This document shows positions 40,514-49,752 of a stretch of DNA of 64,000 bases, one piece after another. Position 1 is the stretch's first letter; each line of letters begins with the position of its first letter. The stretch comes from an uncultured Gammaproteobacteria bacterium. Its GTDB lineage: Bacteria > Pseudomonadota > Gammaproteobacteria > Pseudomonadales > Pseudohongiellaceae. The stretch lies in assembly GCA_937898685.1 (NCBI GenBank), contig CALEJT010000048.1:35328-99327 (forward strand), given 5' to 3'. The notes beneath the pieces are model-generated. The model did no database searches and was not told the DNA's origin. It worked only from the letters and a program-made list of their open reading frames with translations. A program made the position numbers and the translations under genes.

Positions 40514-40972
40514 ATGCGAGTGCGAGGTTGGTTGGCGGTGCTGCTGGCGTTCGGTCTGAACGCTGCGGCAGTGGCGCATGAGGGGGAGGAACACGGTGAT
40601 CACGACGCGCGCCACGGTGGCTTCGTGATGATGTATGGCGACCTGCATTTCGAACTCGTGGCCAAGGCCGCTGGCGCGGTCGAGCTCTACTACAGCGACG
40701 CCGTACGTGCACCGCTGCCGGCCGCCACTGCATCCGATGTCGTCGTCGAGATCGAACGTACCGACGGCTCCATCGAGAACGTCGCGATGGCCATCAGCAA
40801 CGACGGTGAATATTGGACGGGCAGCTCCAAACCGATCGAAGCGCCGGAGGACATCATCCGTGTCGGCTTCGTGTTCGAAGGCGAACCGCTCGTGCTCGAC
40901 GTGCCGTTCTCGGCGATGCCCGCCGCAAGCGCCGATTCCCACGATGCGCACATGGTGCATCACGGACACTGA
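40514..40972 (+). CDS. small His-rich periplasmic protein
   Basis: 152 residues with a cleavable signal (VLLAFGLNAAAVA) and a mature N-terminus HEGEEHGDHDARHGGFV. The next part, VMMYGDLHFELVAKAAGAVELYYSD, resembles the N-terminal segment found on some CusB/CzcB-type metal-efflux adaptors. The C-terminus is again His-rich (DSHDAHMVHHGH). It likely binds transition metals in the periplasm. It sits between permease 1 and permease 2 with its own strong AGGAGGA, inside a cluster that otherwise lacks a MacA/HlyD adaptor. Whether it substitutes for an adaptor or delivers metal to the neighbouring hydrolases is speculation. Confidence 0.7.
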   Translation: MRVRGWLAVLLAFGLNAAAVAHEGEEHGDHDARHGGFVMMYGDLHFELVAKAAGAVELYYSDAVRAPLPAATASDVVVEIERTDGSIENVAMAISNDGEYWTGSSKPIEAPEDIIRVGFVFEGEPLVLDVPFSAMPAASADSHDAHMVHHGH

Positions 40973-41019
40973 GACGAGCGCAGCAGTGGTCTTACGAAAT
41001 CGAGGAGTCTGACAGCAGT

Positions 41020-42462
41020 ATGAGCATCAATCTGAGCATGGCACTGAAGGCCCTGCTGCAAAACCGCTTGCAAGCTTTGTTGACGCTGTGTGGCATGAGC
41101 ATCGGGGTGGCGATGGTGGTGATCGTCTCGGGGCTCGGGCGTGGTGCGCAGCTGCAGATCGAAAGTCAGATCGAGAGCGCCGGCCCCACGCTCGTCACGG
41201 TATTCCCCGGCAACTACATGCCGCCCGCCATCAACACCGGTGGTCGTCAGGACAGCGGTGGTGGTGAGTTGTCCGAAGGCTCCATGGGCGGCGGTGTCGA
41301 TGGTGCCACCACCGACATCGCGCTCGATTTCTCCTCCGTGGCCGAAGCTCGCGCGCGTATGCAGAAGCCACGCCAGACCAAGAGCCGTTCACCGGCCTGG
41401 CCGCTCGACGCCGACGACATGGCGCTGGTGCGTTCCACGCCGAACGTGCGTGCCGCGGCCGGCAGCCTCGTCGGCAACATGACGCTGGATCCGGAAAGTC
41501 AGCACATCGTGCGCACGGCACGGCTGTTCGGTTTCGAAGCGGCGTGGCCCGACATGCACGGCTGGAAGTTGGTGGCAGGACGCTGGCCGAGCGCGAGTGA
41601 AGCCAACACCGGGGCGCCGCTGGCGCTGGTGAGTGCCGCCGTTGCGGCGCGTCTGTGGCCCGATGGCAAGGTGTTGGGACAGTCGCTCAGCTTCAAGGGC
41701 ACCAAGATCACGGTGGTCGGTGTGATCGACGATGGCGAAGAAGCCGGCACCACCATCATCGTGCCCACGATTTACGTCCCTACTGCGCTCGTGCAGAACC
41801 TGCTCGGTCGTACCGACTACGACCAGATCAAGGTGCGCAGCACCTCGGTGGGCTTCACCACGGAAGTGGCAGCCACCCTGCGCGAGCAGCTGCGCAACCT
41901 GCGCCAACTGCCCGACGACACCATCGACGATTTCCGTGTGGAAACGCAGAGCGTCGGCGCCATCCGTGGTGCCGGCATGGATCCGCGCCTGCAGCGCGCC
42001 GTGAATTCCAACGTGGTCGAGTTCGAATTGGAGTCCTGGCAGGAAATGGCGAAGAGCCTGCGCAAAGCGGGTCGCACCTTCACCTTGCTGCTTTCTGCCG
42101 CTGCTGCGGTGTCGCTGGTCGTCGGCGGCATCGGAGTGATGAACATCATGCTCGTCTCCGTCGCTGCACGGACGCGTGAGATCGGTCTGCGCATGGCGCT
42201 CGGTGCGCGCATGCGTGACGTAATGGTGCAGTTCATGGTCGAGGCCGTGACGCTCGCCGCGCTCAGTGGTCTGGTGGGGCTGGTGTTGGGTTATGTCGGC
42301 CTGATGAGTGCACGCCACGGTCTGCAATGGGCCACGGCCCTGTCGCCGGCCATGTTGCTGCTTGCGGTAGCGATGGCGGCTCTGACCGGCATCTTGTTCG
42401 GCTATGGTCCCGCGCGTCGCGCTGCCAGCCTCGATCCGGTCGTGGCACTGAAAGCGGAATGA
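41020..42462 (+). CDS. MacB-type ABC permease 2
   Basis: 480 residues from the ATG after CGAGGAG; a longer frame upstream overlaps the His-rich gene and is discarded. It has an N-terminal helix (LLTLCGMSIGVAMVVIVSGLG), a periplasmic domain with a Gly/Ser-rich insertion (about 65-95, GGRQDSGGGELSEGSMGGG), then the FtsX module (SLVVGGIGVMNIMLVSV, TREIGLRMALGARMRD, FGYGPARRAASLDPVVALKAE). It is a distinct paralogue of permease 1 and probably uses the same ATPase, since no second ATPase gene is present. Confidence 0.9.
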   Translation: MSINLSMALKALLQNRLQALLTLCGMSIGVAMVVIVSGLGRGAQLQIESQIESAGPTLVTVFPGNYMPPAINTGGRQDSGGGELSEGSMGGGVDGATTDIALDFSSVAEARARMQKPRQTKSRSPAWPLDADDMALVRSTPNVRAAAGSLVGNMTLDPESQHIVRTARLFGFEAAWPDMHGWKLVAGRWPSASEANTGAPLALVSAAVAARLWPDGKVLGQSLSFKGTKITVVGVIDDGEEAGTTIIVPTIYVPTALVQNLLGRTDYDQIKVRSTSVGFTTEVAATLREQLRNLRQLPDDTIDDFRVETQSVGAIRGAGMDPRLQRAVNSNVVEFELESWQEMAKSLRKAGRTFTLLLSAAAAVSLVVGGIGVMNIMLVSVAARTREIGLRMALGARMRDVMVQFMVEAVTLAALSGLVGLVLGYVGLMSARHGLQWATALSPAMLLLAVAMAALTGILFGYGPARRAASLDPVVALKAE

Positions 42463-42518
42463 GCAGTAAAGATACTGGATTCGTATGACATCGCGGGTAA
42501 GCCCGCCTGGAGTGATCG

Positions 42519-43877
42519 ATGTTCGTGATGTTGCCCGTGAACTTTCGCCTTGCGTTGCGTTCGCTCAACCGCAATCCCTTGCGTACCCTGCTGACCATGT
42601 TGGGCATCATCATCGGCGTCGCGGCGGTGCTGACCATGGTGGCGCTCGGTACCGGTGCGCGCGCGTCCGTGCAGGATGAGGTGAGTTCGGCCGGTACCAA
42701 CATCGTGTACGTGAAGGCCGGCAACTATACGCGCGGCGGCGAGAGTGTCGGCATCGCTGCTGGTCGTGGTGCCGCCACCACCTTGGTGCCGGCAGATGTC
42801 GAAGCCATCATGCGCTCGGTGTCGGGCATCAAAGGCATCAGCCCCGGCAACAGTCAGCGCGGCTTCATCGTTGCCGGAGAACAGCGCCAATTCGCGCGCG
42901 CTCAGGGCGTTTCCAATACCTTCGACAAAGTGTTCTCGTGGGTCTTCACCAGTGGCCGCATGCTTGCGAGTGATGATGGCAACGAAGCCGTGATCGGCCA
43001 GGAACTCGCCACCAAGTTGTTCGGTGGCGCCAGCCCGCTCAATCGCAGCGTTACCCTGCGCGACACCACCTACACCATCGTCGGAGTGATCGAAGGTGAG
43101 AGTGAGGATCACGCCGAAGTATTGTTCGTGCCCTGGAAGACCTTCCAGAAAAGCCTGGACGTAGCGCATCTCGACAGCATCACCGTCGCCGCGGAAAAAG
43201 CCGGCGACACTTCGCGCATCTCCAATGAAATCACCACGCTGCTGCGCATCCGCCACGGCATGGTCACCGAGGAAGAAGCACGCGCGATTGCCGAAGCCTC
43301 GCAGGGGCTCGTCGGTCAGCGCATCGCGGCACCGAAGATTCCCGATGACTTCACCGTGGAAACGCAGGCCGCGGCCGCACTGACCAAAGGTCTCTACACG
43401 CCGGCGGCTGCCTTCGCGCTCGCCAACCTGCCGAAGCTCGACGCCGTCACTCTGGAAGAAATGGCCGACACCCTCGATCGCGCCAGCTCCACGATGACCG
43501 CGCTGCTCGCCAGCATCGCTGGCGTGTCGCTGATCGTCGGTGGCATCGGCATCATGAACATCATGCTGGTGTCGATCACCGAACGTACGCGCGAAATCGG
43601 CATGCGCATGGCGGCCGGTGCGCGCACCGGAGACGTGGCCCTGCAGTTCCTGGTGGAAGCGGTGACGTTGAGCTTGATCGGCGGTTGTGTGGGGCTCTTG
43701 CTCGGATTGCTCTCCGCCCGTCTCGTTGGCTGGTCGCTCGGATGGCCCAGCGACGTGCCGCTGGAAGCCATGGGGCTCGCCATCGGCATCGCGGCGGTCG
43801 TGGGTTTGATCTTCGGCAGCTATCCCGCCCATCGCGCGGCGCAGCTCAATCCCATCGATGCTCTGCGTACCGAGTAA
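42519..43877 (+). CDS. MacB-type ABC permease 3
   Basis: 452 residues. MacB layout: first helix LLTMLGIIIGVAAVLTMVALG, a periplasmic domain of about 270 residues, then SLIVGGIGIMNIMLVSITERTREIGMRMAAGA and C-terminal SYPAHRAAQLNPIDALRTE. It is the closest of the three to canonical MacB/YknZ permeases. GGAGTG lies upstream. It is followed after three bases by the DUF885-like lipoprotein gene, which implies tight co-expression. Three permeases with one ATPase could form heterodimers or alternative complexes. Confidence 0.9.
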   Translation: MFVMLPVNFRLALRSLNRNPLRTLLTMLGIIIGVAAVLTMVALGTGARASVQDEVSSAGTNIVYVKAGNYTRGGESVGIAAGRGAATTLVPADVEAIMRSVSGIKGISPGNSQRGFIVAGEQRQFARAQGVSNTFDKVFSWVFTSGRMLASDDGNEAVIGQELATKLFGGASPLNRSVTLRDTTYTIVGVIEGESEDHAEVLFVPWKTFQKSLDVAHLDSITVAAEKAGDTSRISNEITTLLRIRHGMVTEEEARAIAEASQGLVGQRIAAPKIPDDFTVETQAAAALTKGLYTPAAAFALANLPKLDAVTLEEMADTLDRASSTMTALLASIAGVSLIVGGIGIMNIMLVSITERTREIGMRMAAGARTGDVALQFLVEAVTLSLIGGCVGLLLGLLSARLVGWSLGWPSDVPLEAMGLAIGIAAVVGLIFGSYPAHRAAQLNPIDALRTE

Positions 43878-43880
43878 CCC

Positions 43881-45173
43881 ATGCAGCGTGCGCGTGGACG
43901 GCGGTTTCTCCTGAGCGCCTTCTGCCGCACGCTGCTGCTTTTCGCACTGGCCCTCCTCGGCGCCTGTCGGCCATCGGCTTCGCCGCCGACGCTCGATGAC
44001 TTTGCCGCCGACTACGTGCGCTTTGCGCTCACCTTCGGTCAGCTCTCTCCCAAGGAACTCGATTTCTACTTCGGTCCCGCCGAATTGAGAGCAGACGCTG
44101 CGTTGGTCGCAGCAGGGCGTGCAACCTTGCTGCAGGCGATTGCGGAACGCCAGTCCGCACTAGCCAATGCTCCCGAACTCGCCGCCACCACGCGTGGCAG
44201 GTTGCTGCTGCAGCGCTTCGAGGAATTGGCTCATTTGCTCGAAGCGCGACCCTCGTCCTTCGCAGAGCAGATACAGACACTCTATGGCCTGCAGTTGCAT
44301 GAGCCTGATGCTTCGACACTTGCTGCGGCGCGCGCGGAATTGGAGCGACTGTTGCCGGGAAGCGGCGATCTGCTCTCACGTCTCGTCGCGTGGCAGCGCG
44401 AGCAGTTCATCGAGCCGGAACGAGGACGCAAGGTGTTCGAGCGCGCTTTGGGTGAATGTCGCGCGCGCACGCTGGCGCATTGGCGGTTGCCGCGCAGTGA
44501 AAACCTGAGTCTGCAATGGCAGGGCAAGGGCGGCGCCGCAGCCTGGCATAGTTATCAGGGTGGTTGGCGCGGGACACTTGCCGTCGAACCGCGCGCATTG
44601 ACGCAGGTCGATGCGGTGCTGGAACTCGCCTGCCATGAAGGCTATCCCGGCCATCAGGCGCAGTTCCTGTTGTTCGAACAGGGCGGTGTGGCGCTGGAAG
44701 AATCGGTGGTCCTGACGCGCTCACGTCAATCGGTGCTGCGTGAGGGCGCCGCGATGCTGGCGGCGGAGCTGGCCTTCTCAGCCGAAGAAAGATTGGTTTT
44801 TGAACGTGAGGTGCTGTATCCGCTGGCGGGTCTTGCGCCGGAAAATGCCGAGCGGGACCTGGCCATCCAGCAACAATTGAAGATCCTGCAAGGCGCCATT
44901 CCCTCCATCCTTGCCGCCTTCCTGGATGGCAAGCTCAACTTCACCACCGCGCGTCTGAAACTGGAAAACGAGGCCCTGGTCGGCAGCGCGCCGGACTTGC
45001 TGCAGTACGCCATCGACTACGGCAGCTATCTCGCCGGCTATACCTTGCAGGCTGAAGTGTTGCGCGAAGAATTGTTGGCGAGCGGTGCGCTCGCTGCGCC
45101 CGCCACGTGGGAACAGCTACGCCATCGTCTGACGGCGCGTGCGGCGGCGAACGACGGCCTCAGCAGTCGATGA
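43881..45173 (+). CDS. DUF885-like metallo-hydrolase lipoprotein
   Basis: 430 residues with a lipoprotein signal ([13 protein letters not shown]29). The body is helical and carries [10 protein letters not shown] (H252, E253, H258), the HE-x4-H motif typical of DUF885 proteins, a family with an M3/M32-like peptidase fold. A GGW...[17 protein letters not shown] block precedes it. It is smaller than usual DUF885 proteins (about 550-600). It is predicted to be an envelope-anchored zinc peptidase or related hydrolase. It is the last gene of the rightward cluster and its end overlaps the convergent sdaA by 14 bases. Confidence 0.75.
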   Translation: MQRARGRRFLLSAFCRTLLLFALALLGACRPSASPPTLDDFAADYVRFALTFGQLSPKELDFYFGPAELRADAALVAAGRATLLQAIAERQSALANAPELAATTRGRLLLQRFEELAHLLEARPSSFAEQIQTLYGLQLHEPDASTLAAARAELERLLPGSGDLLSRLVAWQREQFIEPERGRKVFERALGECRARTLAHWRLPRSENLSLQWQGKGGAAAWHSYQGGWRGTLAVEPRALTQVDAVLELACHEGYPGHQAQFLLFEQGGVALEESVVLTRSRQSVLREGAAMLAAELAFSAEERLVFEREVLYPLAGLAPENAERDLAIQQQLKILQGAIPSILAAFLDGKLNFTTARLKLENEALVGSAPDLLQYAIDYGSYLAGYTLQAEVLREELLASGALAAPATWEQLRHRLTARAAANDGLSSR

Positions 45174-46560
45174 GCGAAACCGGCACTTCCAGCACGTTGA
45201 CCGCCAGGCCGCCGCGTGCGGTTTCCTTGTACTTCTCCTGCATGTCGCGCCCGGTGTCGCGCATCGTGCGGATCACCTGATCGAGCGAGACGAAGTGCTT
45301 GCCGTCGCCGCGCAGCGCCATGCGTGCGGCACTGATGGCCTTGATCGCCGCCATCGCGTTGCGCTCGATGCAGGGCACCTGCACCAGACCACCGATCGGG
45401 TCGCAGGTGAGACCGAGGTTGTGTTCCATCGCGATTTCCGCGGCGTTTTCCACTTGCTCCGGCGTGCCGCCCAACACTTCCGCGAGTGCGCCGGCGGCCA
45501 TCGAGCAAGCGGAACCGACTTCGCCCTGACAGCCCACTTCGGCACCGCTGATGGAGGCATTGGTCTTGTAGAGAATGCCGATGGCACCGGCGGTGAGCAG
45601 GAAACGACAGGCATCTTCTTCCTGCGCACCGGGGCAGTGATCGAGGTAGTAGCGCAGTACGGCGGGGATGATGCCCGCAGCACCGTTGGTCGGTGCAGTG
45701 ACGACGCGGCCACCGGCGGCGTTTTCTTCGTTCACCGCGAGCGCGTAGAGCGTCACCCAATCCAGCGTTTCCAGCGGATCTTCGCTGTTCGGTGCACTGC
45801 GCTGCTGCAGTTGTTTGTAGAGTTCGGCGGCGCGACGTTTCACCTTGAGCCCGCCAGGCAAGATGCCTTCGGTGATACAGCCTTTGTCCATGCACGCCTT
45901 CATCACGTGCCAGATGTTCAGTAGGCCGGCTCGTACTTCTTCCTCGCTGCGCCACGACTGCTCGTTCTGCAGCATCAGCGCGCTGATGGAGAGATCGGTT
46001 TCGCGGCAGAGATCGAGCAATTCGCGCGCACTGGTGAAGGGATGCGGTACCTGCACCGGGTCTTCCACCAGGAAGTCACTGCCGGTGGCGTTCTCGTCGA
46101 CGATGAAGCCACCGCCCACCGAGAAATACACCTTCACCAGCAGTTCTTCGCCCTGCGCATCGAGCGCGGTGAAACGCATGCCGTTGGAATGGAAGGGCAA
46201 CGTCTTGTTGCGATAGAGCACGAGGTCGTTCTTGTAGCTGAACGGGATCTCATGTCCACCCAACAGGTTGAGCTTGCCGCTTTCGCGTACCGCGATGATG
46301 CGTGCCGCAATGGTGTCCACGTCGACACTCTCGGGCAGCTCGCCCATCAGACCGAGCAATACGGCTTTCGGTGAGCCGTGTCCGGCACCGGTGGCGCCAA
46401 GTGAACCGAAGAGTTCCACCTTGAGCGAGGTGCAGTTCTGCAACCGTCCTTCCGCTTCGAGTGCGCGTGCGAACAGACAAGCCGCTTTCATGGGGCCGAC
46501 CGTATGGGAAGACGAAGGACCGATGCCGATTTTGAAGAGATCGAAGACGCTGATGGCCAT
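45160..46560 (-). CDS. sdaA: L-serine ammonia-lyase (iron-sulfur, single chain)
   Basis: 466 residues, typical of the fused type-2 enzyme. The N-terminal beta domain has [16 protein letters not shown]; the alpha domain has [19 protein letters not shown] and the cysteine-bearing [17 protein letters not shown] that ligates the [4Fe-4S] cluster. It deaminates L-serine to pyruvate and ammonia. Together with gcvTHP in the same window it suggests active serine/glycine catabolism, although the two loci are 13 kb apart. Its 3' end overlaps the convergent lipoprotein gene. Confidence 0.96.
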   Translation of the reverse strand: MAISVFDLFKIGIGPSSSHTVGPMKAACLFARALEAEGRLQNCTSLKVELFGSLGATGAGHGSPKAVLLGLMGELPESVDVDTIAARIIAVRESGKLNLLGGHEIPFSYKNDLVLYRNKTLPFHSNGMRFTALDAQGEELLVKVYFSVGGGFIVDENATGSDFLVEDPVQVPHPFTSARELLDLCRETDLSISALMLQNEQSWRSEEEVRAGLLNIWHVMKACMDKGCITEGILPGGLKVKRRAAELYKQLQQRSAPNSEDPLETLDWVTLYALAVNEENAAGGRVVTAPTNGAAGIIPAVLRYYLDHCPGAQEEDACRFLLTAGAIGILYKTNASISGAEVGCQGEVGSACSMAAGALAEVLGGTPEQVENAAEIAMEHNLGLTCDPIGGLVQVPCIERNAMAAIKAISAARMALRGDGKHFVSLDQVIRTMRDTGRDMQEKYKETARGGLAVNVLEVPVSLIDC

Positions 46561-46751
46561 GAGGACTGCGCGGCGTGACTGCGATGAAGAGGGTTGAAAA
46601 GGAACGACGCTTGCTGTGTCGCAGGGCGCGCATTATGCAGCGAAGCCGGCTGCGGCACTACTGGAAAAACGCGTCTCGCCCCGGTTTTTTTAGGCTTTGC
46701 GTGTGCGCACCGGGAAGTGTATGAGGCGTGGAGGTTGAATGGCCGGAGGGG

Positions 46752-46790
46752 AAAAAGTTCCGGCCGCGGTACCAGAGCACCCACGGCCGG
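46752..46790 (-). terminator. Rho-independent terminator of the outer-membrane barrel gene
   Basis: On the minus strand, CCGGCCGTGG pairs with CCGCGGCCGG (one G-T pair) across an 11-base loop and is followed by a five-T run two bases later. It lies 14 bases beyond the stop. Confidence 0.85.
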
Positions 46791-46803
46791 CAGAGGGGAG
46801 TCG

Positions 46804-47475
46804 TCAGAACGAGTAGCGGATACCGGCTGCCCAGGTGGCGAGATCCGAACCGGCGTCGACCGACAGGTTCAAGCCCCAGTTGGGCGTGAACTCGTACATC
46901 AGATTGGCGATCACGCTGAAGCCATCGATGCTTTGAACGTCGATGTAGCGGGCGCCGATGCTGCCTTCGAAGCGTTCGCCGAGCTGTGCGCGGACGAGTG
47001 CATCGACGCTGAAGCCGTCGCTCGGATCATCCTTGAGATCGTTGATCGAAGAGTCGCCGGTGGCGCCGAGGCGGAAGTCATCGAAATCGATGTCGAGATA
47101 GCCGCCGCTCAGCACGAAGTCGGTGTTGTTGCTCATCGGGAAGATCACGCCGACGCCGACGCCGAACTTGATGATGTCGGTGTCGCCCGGCAGTCGTGCG
47201 CCGGTATTGTCGGTGTAGTCGAAATCGGCTTCGGTTTCGGAATAGTTACCGTAGATGAAGAAGTTTTCGCCCAGGGCAAAGGACAGATCGACCTTGAAGC
47301 CGCCGCCGTTGTCGAAATCTTCGCGAGGGAAGGTGTCTTCGCCGGGTTGGTCGACGTCGAGGTTGATGTAATCGATTTCGGCGTAGGTGTAGCTGAGTCC
47401 TTCAGCGGCGAAGCCGGCTGCCGGCAGAAGACCGGCCGCGGCCACGGCGATGGCGAGTTGGTTGAGTCGCTTCAT
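46804..47475 (-). CDS. small outer-membrane beta-barrel protein
   Basis: 223 residues with a signal peptide (AIAVAAAGLLPAAGFAA). Alternating strands run through the mature part (YTYAEIDYINLDV, FFIYGNYSETEADFDY, GVGVGVIFPM, LSGGYLDIDFDDF, GSIGARYIDVQSID) and end in WAAGIRYSF, the terminal aromatic motif for BAM insertion. About eight strands are expected, as in OmpA/OmpW-sized barrels. Aspartate is unusually frequent. Function unknown. It follows the tiny lipoprotein gene at 101 bases with a strong hairpin between them. Confidence 0.82.
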   Translation of the reverse strand: MKRLNQLAIAVAAAGLLPAAGFAAEGLSYTYAEIDYINLDVDQPGEDTFPREDFDNGGGFKVDLSFALGENFFIYGNYSETEADFDYTDNTGARLPGDTDIIKFGVGVGVIFPMSNNTDFVLSGGYLDIDFDDFRLGATGDSSINDLKDDPSDGFSVDALVRAQLGERFEGSIGARYIDVQSIDGFSVIANLMYEFTPNWGLNLSVDAGSDLATWAAGIRYSF

Positions 47476-47539
47476 GATGTTCTCCTTGATCCTTGATGGT
47501 TTGCCACTCTTGGTGGACTGCGTGATGTGGTCGAAGCAG

Positions 47540-47561
47540 GGCGCCGCTACCTTGCGGCGCC
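47540..47561 (-). terminator. GC hairpin between the small lipoprotein and barrel genes
   Basis: Perfect 8-bp stem GGCGCCGC/GCGGCGCC with a six-base loop and no T run. It may attenuate read-through or stabilise an upstream mRNA rather than terminate fully. Confidence 0.4.
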
Positions 47562-47576
47562 GGGTTCCGGGACTCG

Positions 47577-47753
47577 TTAGTTGTTGAGGTTGTTCTGAAG
47601 GCGGTCTGCTGCGTCTTCTACAGCATCTGCAGCGTCTTCGGCTGCGTCATCCAGGGTTTCTCCGGAACGTTCCAGCGGTCCGTCGTTGGAATCGCAGGCT
47701 TGTAGGCTCAGGCCCAGCAGGGCCAGGACGAACAGGCGTTTGAAAGTACTCAT
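47577..47753 (-). CDS. 58-residue acidic lipoprotein
   Basis: Started at the ATG preceded by AAGGAGG; upstream frame sequence is rejected. The lipobox LSLQAC (C20) is followed by a short acidic, alanine-rich coiled helix (GETLDDAAEDAADAVEDAADRLQNNLNN) with Asp/Ala periodicity. It resembles small entericidin- or Lpp-like stress lipoproteins only in form. A sigma-54-type site lies about 115 bases upstream, tying it to the two other sigma-54-preceded stress genes in the window. Function unknown. Confidence 0.7.
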   Translation of the reverse strand: MSTFKRLFVLALLGLSLQACDSNDGPLERSGETLDDAAEDAADAVEDAADRLQNNLNN

Positions 47754-47868
47754 GGGTCTTCCTCCTTGGGGTGGGTTGGACCGGCTCGGCACCGGCATTC
47801 CTTGTGAACTGCGCCGTGAAAGAGCCGGGAGGCGCTTACAGTGGCCGTGTCACTGCTAGCCACAGCGT

Positions 47869-47884
47869 TGCGAAGGCCGTGCCA
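47869..47884 (-). promoter_or_regulatory. sigma-54 (RpoN) promoter candidate
   Basis: On the minus strand TGGCACG-GCCT-TCGCA keeps GG-N10-GC; it has one mismatch to TTGCW. It precedes the small acidic lipoprotein gene. Confidence 0.5.
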
Positions 47885-47983
47885 GTGTTGTAAGTGATTG
47901 ATTTTATTTGGGTATGATTCTGGCTCAGGTGTAGGAGGCCAGCGGGGCGGGTAAAACTTACAGGGCCGGGTGGTAAAAGCTGG

Positions 47984-49033
47984 TCAATTGCCCTGCAGCT
48001 CCAGAGCGAGCAATTCACCCAGGATGCTGCGCCACTCCCGGTGTTGCTGGGCCATGGTGCCGGTGAGGCGGAAGAGGGAATCGTTGAGCTCGATCTGGGT
48101 GGGTTCGGTTTCGTTGGCGAAGCCCATGCCCAGCTCGTCCAGGTAGAGCTCCTGCAGTTTGGCCCAACGATAGTTGTCGTAGGCCTCCTGCAACGCGAAG
48201 TAGGAGCCGCGACGCAATTGACTCGAACTTTCGCTTTCCCGCGCGATCACGCGCTGGGTATTGGCAGCCTGCTCGCGCAGGAGCCTGCGCCACATGCTGT
48301 ACACGGGGCGCAGATCGTCGAAGAAGCGGCGGTACTGTTCGTCCACCACGTCGATGAAGAGATATTCGCGCTCGCGGATGGCGTTGATGCGCGTGAGCAA
48401 GGGGTCGTCCGCTGCCGGCAAGCGCAGCAGGGTGAGCGAGCCGTCGGGATTGTGCGAAAAGAAGGAGGCGAAGTAGTCCGGCACCAGGTACTCGCCGTAA
48501 CGCAGGGTGGCCTGTTGCTTGATCGCATCGAGCTCTGCCGGTGTGCGCGCCGCGAGTTGAGCTTCGAGCGCACGCAGGATTTCGCTGAAAAGACCGGCGA
48601 AGTCGTCGTCCAGGAGTGCGTCGGCATTGAGTGAAGTGCTGGGATTGGCGGTGCCGCGGAAGTCCTGGTCCAGCCACACCACGCCGCCGCTGTCGCGCAC
48701 CCTCAGGTGCAGCGCCAACACACTGCCATCCGATTCCAACACCGTGCCTTCGATGCGCAGATCGGCGCCCGGGTCCGGTTCTGCCATCACCCGCACGGCC
48801 CCATAGCGCTCGCTCGCTTCGAGGCGGTAACGCAGGTACAGCGCAAGATAGCGTGCTTCGGCGTTACGGATCTCGGGCGTGATGGCGCGCCCAGTGGCCT
48901 GCGCATCGACTGCTGCCGGAATGGGAGCAGGTGTGAAGGGAGTGAGGGTGATGTCGAGGTACACGTCCGAGCTCTGCCCCAGGACGTGCAGCGGACAGAG
49001 CAGAACCAACAGCAGTGCGCGCCAGAGCTTCAT
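47984..49033 (-). CDS. uncharacterised secreted protein, coupled to upstream lipoprotein
   Basis: 349 residues from the ATG that overlaps the upstream stop in an ATGA junction. A signal peptide (LLLVLLCPLHVLGQ) leads to a mature protein with one beta-rich first half (DVYLDITLTPF, LRIEGTVLESDGSVLALHLRV) and a helical second half rich in Arg, Glu and Tyr (EREYLFIDVVDEQYRRFFDDL). No family was recognised. The half resembling an adhesin-like or assembly-like beta domain does not allow a functional call. Translational coupling indicates that it acts together with the lipoprotein gene. Confidence 0.6.
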   Translation of the reverse strand: MKLWRALLLVLLCPLHVLGQSSDVYLDITLTPFTPAPIPAAVDAQATGRAITPEIRNAEARYLALYLRYRLEASERYGAVRVMAEPDPGADLRIEGTVLESDGSVLALHLRVRDSGGVVWLDQDFRGTANPSTSLNADALLDDDFAGLFSEILRALEAQLAARTPAELDAIKQQATLRYGEYLVPDYFASFFSHNPDGSLTLLRLPAADDPLLTRINAIREREYLFIDVVDEQYRRFFDDLRPVYSMWRRLLREQAANTQRVIARESESSSQLRRGSYFALQEAYDNYRWAKLQELYLDELGMGFANETEPTQIELNDSLFRLTGTMAQQHREWRSILGELLALELQGN

Positions 49034-49752
49034 CGCTGCGTGTTCCCGCGCTGCGAGCACACCGTGCGGCGGGTGAGTGTGAGCTGGCAGTCGTAATCGG
49101 CTTCGGGCGGGTCGTAGCGGCGGTAGTAGTTGCTGATCACGAGTGGCACGGCAACGCTGGATGAGCTCACGCGCGTGGTGACGTTGAGCATGTTGGCGTC
49201 GGGGCTCAGCGTGAACTGATGCGTGATGGTAAGGCCGCCTCCGAGCGCCATCTGGAACACCAGGCTTTCGCGTTCCCAGCCGCAGATGTCCGAACCGAAG
49301 CTGTTGCTGGTGCGCGCGAACTGACGTCCGGCATAGGCGCAGCGCAGGGGGAAATCGCCCTCGCGTTCGATCGTCACGAGTTGCTCGTCCTGCATGATCT
49401 CGAGCAGCGGCATGCGGGTGAGTTCTTCGGTGAAACGGGCGAGGCCGTTGATGGCTTCGTTGCTGAAGTTGGCCGGAGCTCCGCCTTCGAGGCCGCGGCT
49501 CTGGCGAGCGAAGGCGCGCTCGAGGTCGGCGATGTAGAGGCGCAGACGGGTGTTGAAGTCGTCGCTGAGCTGGAAGTTCTTTTCCCAGTGGCCGCTGAAG
49601 TTGCGGGGTTTGACCTGCAAAGGTGGCGCCGCTGCGGCAGAGCTTGTGTTACCGACCGCACTGTTACCCCGGTCGCTTGCGCAGCCGCACAGTGACATCA
49701 GGCCGCACAGAAGAAAAGCGGTGAGGGTTGCAGGACTGCGCAGGAGGAACAT
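49030..49752 (-). CDS. uncharacterised lipoprotein
   Basis: 240 residues from the ATG giving a lipoprotein signal (FLLCGLMSLCGC, C24). The mature part contains NFSGHWEKNFQLSDDFNTRL, a helix around FARQSRGLE, and a beta region (LVTIEREGDFPLRC, LTITHQFTLSPDANMLNVTTRVSS) that resembles the lipocalin-like small domains found in hypothetical exported proteins. Two cysteine pairs may form disulfides. No enzymatic motif was seen. It is the first gene of a two-gene unit with the secreted protein downstream. No Shine-Dalgarno is obvious. Confidence 0.6.
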   Translation of the reverse strand: MFLLRSPATLTAFLLCGLMSLCGCASDRGNSAVGNTSSAAAAPPLQVKPRNFSGHWEKNFQLSDDFNTRLRLYIADLERAFARQSRGLEGGAPANFSNEAINGLARFTEELTRMPLLEIMQDEQLVTIEREGDFPLRCAYAGRQFARTSNSFGSDICGWERESLVFQMALGGGLTITHQFTLSPDANMLNVTTRVSSSSVAVPLVISNYYRRYDPPEADYDCQLTLTRRTVCSQRGNTQR

